DNA of 64,000 nucleotides. It comes from Oscillospiraceae bacterium. Its GTDB lineage: Bacteria > Bacillota > Clostridia > Oscillospirales > Ruminococcaceae. Location: NCBI GenBank assembly GCA_017461565.1, contig JAFTXQ010000013.1, positions 62,001 to 126,000 on the forward strand, written 5' to 3'. The notes below the pieces were generated by a model. It saw nothing but the letters and a program-made list of their open reading frames with translations. It did not search any database and was not told the DNA's origin. How positions within the stretch are numbered: position 1 is the stretch's first letter; the number at the start of each line of letters is the position of its first letter. Below, piece by piece: positions 60,944 to 64,000 of the stretch. The position numbers were made by a program, and so were the translations under genes.

Positions 60944-61531
60944 TTATATATTTTCATTGGTGATTTTTCTTAAAGAGGAACTGATTGGTTTACATTTGTC
61001 ATAATTGAAAATAACTATGTTAGTCTTTGCTTCATCTTTTAATGACTCAACACTGGGTAACGCTGAAAAATATGACATCCCATCATAACCTAGTGATTTG
61101 ACAATCTCTGATACATATTGGCACAATGCGTAATCATTGCTATTGTCAACTTTACGGCTAAACTCATATGCAAGATATGAACATAATACAGCATTGTTTT
61201 CTTCTGATAATATAGGCTCTTTTTGGTCTACAAACCAAAATCTCTTATTAAAGCATAATATCTTCAGTGGCTGTTCAACTTTTATCCGAGCTACACTAAT
61301 ATAATCACCTTTTTTTGCCCGTACTTCATATATGCAACATATTTCTGACAACGCTGTATATAAATAAGGTGTACCTACTGAATTACAGCGAGAACCAGTA
61401 TTTTGGTGGATATTAGTATTCACAAAAGATCCTGCGGCATCATAACCAGCAAAAATTCCTACTGGATTATTATACCTTGTTTCGGCATCTGGTGTAGCTT
61501 GCCACGCAAAACACGAAATTTTGACACCCAA
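60944..61531 (-). CDS. RES-domain protein, probably N-terminally truncated
   Basis: Open from TTG 61531 (195 codons) with no ribosome binding site; an in-frame stop lies 24 nt upstream inside the terminator hairpin. Recognisable RES blocks: RYNNPVGIFAGYD, GSRCNSVGTPYLYTALSEIC, GDYISVARI, and NIVIFNYDKCKP. RES proteins are NAD+-degrading toxins in known systems. Here the start appears cut off at the prophage border, so it may be a remnant; alternatively a short form starts internally. 18 nt upstream of hsdR2 on the same strand. Confidence 0.6.
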   Translation of the reverse strand: MGVKISCFAWQATPDAETRYNNPVGIFAGYDAAGSFVNTNIHQNTGSRCNSVGTPYLYTALSEICCIYEVRAKKGDYISVARIKVEQPLKILCFNKRFWFVDQKEPILSEENNAVLCSYLAYEFSRKVDNSNDYALCQYVSEIVKSLGYDGMSYFSALPSVESLKDEAKTNIVIFNYDKCKPISSSLRKITNENI

Positions 61532-61536
61532 AACAC

Positions 61537-61575
61537 AAAAAACCGCGAGAGTTTAAAAAACTGCCCGCGGTTTTT
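61537..61575. terminator. Strong bidirectional terminator at the prophage border
   Basis: AAAAACCGCG pairs with CGCGGTTTTT, with an inner AGTTT/AAACT stem; T-runs lie on both sides. Confidence 0.85.
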
Positions 61576-61723
61576 CTATGTCCTTTTAAATCGCATGATT
61601 AAGCCGTTTGTTCGAATCGAATTCCATTGCGCTCGACAGATAATTCACGATTGTTCAATATTTTCCAGCCACAAAGCGGCTTATGTTGAATACTTGTGCA
61701 AATCTCACAAAAAAGCTATAAAT

Positions 61724-61933
61724 CTAAATTACGCTATTTGTGTGCTCTAAAATATCCTTTAAATCACATTTTAAAACCTCTAAAATACGGTTTAAAAAGT
61801 CTATTTTTATAAATTCAGCATTGTTGTTGCATATGTCGCAGATGGTAGAAGGTCGGATGCCTGTAAGTCTGGCAAGTTCCGATTGTGTCATGTTCCTGTG
61901 CTCCAGCAATGAGCGTAATTTTATAGTAATCAT
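61724..61933 (-). CDS. XRE/Cro-type HTH regulator (69 aa)
   Basis: MITIKLRSLLEHRNMTQSEL, then ARLTGIRPSTICDIC and LNRILEVLKCDLKDIL: the YozG-like small HTH type. CGGAGG precedes the ATG. Located at the prophage edge, separated from the dam gene by 87 bp. Confidence 0.88.
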   Translation of the reverse strand: MITIKLRSLLEHRNMTQSELARLTGIRPSTICDICNNNAEFIKIDFLNRILEVLKCDLKDILEHTNSVI

Positions 61934-62020
61934 GATGTCCTCCGAGTTATTTTGTTTATGTGGTACATAACCAAATCCGTTATTTACGTCATAAAAAAAA
62001 TAAGCCGAAGCTACTTAATA

Positions 62021-62770
62021 TTAATAATTAGTAATTATGAGTTCCTTGAAGCTACCGCTGGAGAGATTGTTATTCCGCTCTACAGCTTCAATTTTGAAGT
62101 CGCTATACAGCTCTCTGACAAAACTATCATCATTGTAAGACAGGAGGAATTTCCCCTTTATAGCAGCAAGTGTATCACGCAGCCTGATGTGATCTGCCTC
62201 ATCGAACTGTACATCATAGTACTTTTCAGTGGAATGATAGGGCGGATCGCAATAAAACAGCGCCGTTGGACGGTCATATACCTTTATAATATTTTCAAAA
62301 TCCTTGTGCTCAATTACTACCGAAGCTGACATCAAGCGCCTTTGCACATCCGATAGATATTCGATGGATTTATCCAGATTTTTTGTATTACAACCATAGG
62401 TCTGCCCATCCGCACCGAAAGATATCTTCATGCAGAGAAAATATCGCGCTGCCCGTTGGATATCGGTTAAACCGCGGCAATTGTTCTGGGCAAGCGCATC
62501 CTGAAAGAACTCTCTGGAATTGCAATAACCATCAAGTTCACGCTGGAGCTCTGCAGCGTGATACTTAATACAGCGCATTAAATTGACAAGATGCCCATCT
62601 GCATCGTTGTAGACCTCCAGTTTTGCGTGTTTATCCTTATAAAAAAGCACCCATCCTGCTCCACCGAATACCTCAATGTAGCGGTCATACGTTTCATGTG
62701 GTGGAAATCGATCGCATATATGCTTTCGGAGCAGCTTTTTACCGCCTATTCTTGTGATTGGACTGTTCAT
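62021..62770 (-). CDS. DNA adenine methylase (Dam/D12 class)
   Basis: 249 aa. The N-terminal RIGGKKLLRKHICDRFP, EVFGGAGWVLF (AdoMet motif) and the catalytic FYCDPPYHSTEKYY (DPPY) are intact. GGAGG lies 7 nt before the ATG. Phage-encoded; probably protects phage DNA from restriction or times packaging. Recognition sequence cannot be read from the protein. Confidence 0.92.
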   Translation of the reverse strand: MNSPITRIGGKKLLRKHICDRFPPHETYDRYIEVFGGAGWVLFYKDKHAKLEVYNDADGHLVNLMRCIKYHAAELQRELDGYCNSREFFQDALAQNNCRGLTDIQRAARYFLCMKISFGADGQTYGCNTKNLDKSIEYLSDVQRRLMSASVVIEHKDFENIIKVYDRPTALFYCDPPYHSTEKYYDVQFDEADHIRLRDTLAAIKGKFLLSYNDDSFVRELYSDFKIEAVERNNNLSSGSFKELIITNY

Positions 62771-62794
62771 TTTAAAACCTCCATAATAATATTT

Positions 62795-62820
62795 AAAGGG
62801 GAGAATAATACTCCCCTTTA
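62795..62820. terminator. Hairpin between amidase and methylase genes
   Basis: AAAGGGGAG pairs with CTCCCCTTT around ATAATA; T-rich on both sides. Confidence 0.65.
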
Positions 62821-62888
62821 TTGATTTTACTCCTCTTTAAAGTTGTTCTTATAAGCTGAGTGGGTAAGCTCTTTACCAATTATGTAAC

Positions 62889-63602
62889 TTAAGCCTCAAC
62901 AACAAAAGCCTGATAGCCATCAGCTTCAGCCTTTTTCTTGTATGCTTCTGCGTTCTGGCGATTACTGAAGGCGCCGATCTGCACTCTGTACAGAGTCTTA
63001 CCTGCACCGAAATATTCAGCGATAACCTTCGCTTCCGCCTGTGCAAGCTGTCTGAGGTTGCTGTCGCTCATAAGATAAGCTGCATCCTTCGGACAAGTGT
63101 GGAAGCCATGCTCGATAAGATAAGCCGCCTTGCAGCCGCTCCGTGCTGCGTTACGAATCACGCCGTAATAATCCCAATCAGGATGCTCTTCACTGTACTC
63201 TTTTGTTTTAGAGCCGCGGTAGTTATGTCCCATCTTTGCTGATATGACGTTTCCAAGTTCGTCGGCGAGGTCTTTGTTATCTTCATCGGTAAGGCTGTAA
63301 TAAACACAGGTACCCGTTATTGAGGTGTCGTAAGTACCGTCTTTCTTTTTGCCGGGAGCGTTGCTGTGTAAGGAAACAAACAGGTTGCTGCCGTTCTTGC
63401 CAGCAAGCTTGCCTCTGTCTTCAAGAGTGGGGCAATCCTTGAGGCTCTTGCGGGTTATTTCAGACTCAATATCATATTCCTTAAGAGCCAATGCGAGATA
63501 TCCTGCAAGCTTATACATCTGTACACCCTCAGTGTAGTTCTTTACAGTAGGTGATACGTTGCTCTGGTGGTCGTGTCCGGGATCAATTGTAACCTTATAC
63601 AT
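62889..63602 (-). CDS. Phage endolysin: N-acetylmuramoyl-L-alanine amidase with SPOR domain
   Basis: 237 aa starting MYKVTIDPGHDHQSNVSPTV (AGGAGG 9 nt upstream; an ATG two codons earlier is too close). Amidase_3 zinc ligands: DPGHDHQ, the glutamate in the EG of NYTEGVQ, LHSNA, and the later IEHGF. The C-terminal SPOR domain (YRVQIGAFSNRQNAEAYKKK) binds denuded peptidoglycan. Overlaps the holin gene by 8 nt, forming the lysis cassette. Confidence 0.93.
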   Translation of the reverse strand: MYKVTIDPGHDHQSNVSPTVKNYTEGVQMYKLAGYLALALKEYDIESEITRKSLKDCPTLEDRGKLAGKNGSNLFVSLHSNAPGKKKDGTYDTSITGTCVYYSLTDEDNKDLADELGNVISAKMGHNYRGSKTKEYSEEHPDWDYYGVIRNAARSGCKAAYLIEHGFHTCPKDAAYLMSDSNLRQLAQAEAKVIAEYFGAGKTLYRVQIGAFSNRQNAEAYKKKAEADGYQAFVVEA

Positions 63603-63840
63603 TGTCATTATCCTCCTCGTTTTTCATTTCAATCACAGAGGGAGCGCTGTCTGCAAGTCCCTCACCTATGGCATAAGCTACGACCGCAGCTCCTGCCATA
63701 ATGCTACCACTAACTGTTTCCGCTGTGTCAGAATTGCCGCCGAAAGCTACGATGAGACCGCTCACAAAAGCAGCTATCGCCAACCAAAACTTTCGGCTTG
63801 TGAGTTTCCTTACCCAGTTAATCTTATTCTTTTCATTCAT
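63595..63840 (-). CDS. Phage holin (81 aa)
   Basis: A basic N-terminus (MNEKNKINWVRKLTSRKFW) is followed by two membrane segments (LAIAAFVSGLIVAFG and SIMAGAAVVAYAIGEGLA) and an acidic tail (MKNEEDNDNV). Directly upstream of and overlapping the endolysin gene. Forms the membrane lesion releasing the endolysin. Confidence 0.85.
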   Translation of the reverse strand: MNEKNKINWVRKLTSRKFWLAIAAFVSGLIVAFGGNSDTAETVSGSIMAGAAVVAYAIGEGLADSAPSVIEMKNEEDNDNV

Positions 63841-64000
63841 GATATTTTATCCTCCAGTTCATTTATTCTTGCACGCCAAGCCGCCCTCTGCGCACGTTCC
63901 TCTAAGTATTCATCCTCGGCGCACGCACCTTCGCCGATCTTAATACCGATGTAGTCAGTATCAGCAAGCTTCTGTTTAAGCTGAGCTATCTCCGCAAGGG
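63837..64000 (-). CDS. Small phage protein, 5' end outside window
   Basis: The open frame from the window edge encodes LAEIAQLKQKLADTDYIGIK then IGEGACAEDEYLEERAQRAAWRARINELEDKIS, and stops overlapping the holin ATG (ATGA). The pattern 'LADTDY..IK..EG......Y...RA.RA..R..I..LE' is common in small proteins before holins in Clostridia phages, of unknown function. Confidence 0.75.
   Translation of the reverse strand, partial: LAEIAQLKQKLADTDYIGIKIGEGACAEDEYLEERAQRAAWRARINELEDKIS

Larger units (their letters stand above)
61576..64000 (-). mobile_element. One edge of a prophage (continues beyond the window)
   Basis: On the minus strand, reading inwards from the window end: a small phage protein, holin, amidase endolysin, DNA adenine methylase, XRE regulator. 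This lysis-then-edge order is typical of the end of a temperate phage genome. The exact boundary was not determined; the terminator at 61537-61575 and the truncated RES gene suggest it is close to 61.55 kb. The 61576-61723 stretch holds no gene I can see. Confidence 0.65.

Noticed and set aside
61605-61630. TTCGAATC at about 61.61 kb as the missing att site of element 2
   Set aside because: Only the T-loop octamer matches; the rest of the 45-bp core is absent.

Overview
The window looks like chromosome of a Ruminococcus-type Clostridia (Oscillospiraceae). The evidence is the rimP-nusA-ylxR-ylxQ-infB-rbfA-nrnA-truB-ribF-gltX gene order, the high-cysteine small protein, the codon style, the A+G-rich ribosome binding sites and the consensus TTGACA/TATAAT promoters. 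The species assignment is an inference.

Layout. (1) 1-22.2 kb is core chromosome. It holds a PLP-dependent methionine gamma-lyase-like gene (partial), a tiny Cys-rich protein, a polar amino-acid ABC transporter operon with a GNAT gene, a Gld-like ABC operon (ATPase, permease, GldG-like, DUF4340), the long minus-strand translation operon from rimP to gltX, a small XRE regulator, corA with an upstream leader ORF, and tRNA-Ser(CGA). The transporter's binding protein appears to be a circular permutant: the second half of the SBP_bac_3 fold precedes the first.

(2) 22.36-44.71 kb is an integrated element in tRNA-Arg(ACG), bounded by a 45-bp perfect direct repeat of the tRNA 3' half. Its cargo, in order, is: DUF960 + amidoligase + class-II glutamine amidotransferase + serine recombinase; a type I restriction-modification operon (hsdM, a nucleotidyl-cyclase-like gene, hsdS with an extra C-terminal domain, hsdR); three zinc-ribbon proteins (one with BspA-type repeats, one with an L7/L12-C-terminal-like domain); SF3 helicase, excisionase and tyrosine integrase; an AAA ATPase/PD-(D/E)XK protein; and a large unknown protein.

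(3) From 44.71 kb a second, mobilisable element appears to be stacked on the same tRNA site. It carries an AraC-like regulator, a related integrase and excisionase, a relaxase, an RHH mobilisation protein, an SF3 helicase, an unknown 590-aa protein and two excisionase-like HTH genes. Its right end was not found.

(4) 53.3-57.45 kb is an accessory cluster: a membrane Ser/Thr kinase, an XRE regulator, and an operon of six very small genes (zinc ribbons, HNH nuclease, membrane protein). Two promoters here carry the same palindromic operator in the same place, so part of the cluster is probably one regulon. A second hsdR without hsdM/hsdS follows, with a probably truncated RES-domain gene.

(5) From about 61.6 kb to the window end lies one edge of a prophage on the minus strand: XRE, DNA adenine methylase, amidase endolysin with SPOR domain, holin and a small phage protein.

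Cross-links. A ~118-bp structured repeat lies, in opposite orientations, between hsdR and a convergent XRE gene at both restriction loci (33.15 and 57.49 kb). Both integrases carry an XRE-type HTH inside their core-binding domain. Together the right 42 kb reads as a layered mobile and defence island downstream of a conserved housekeeping block.
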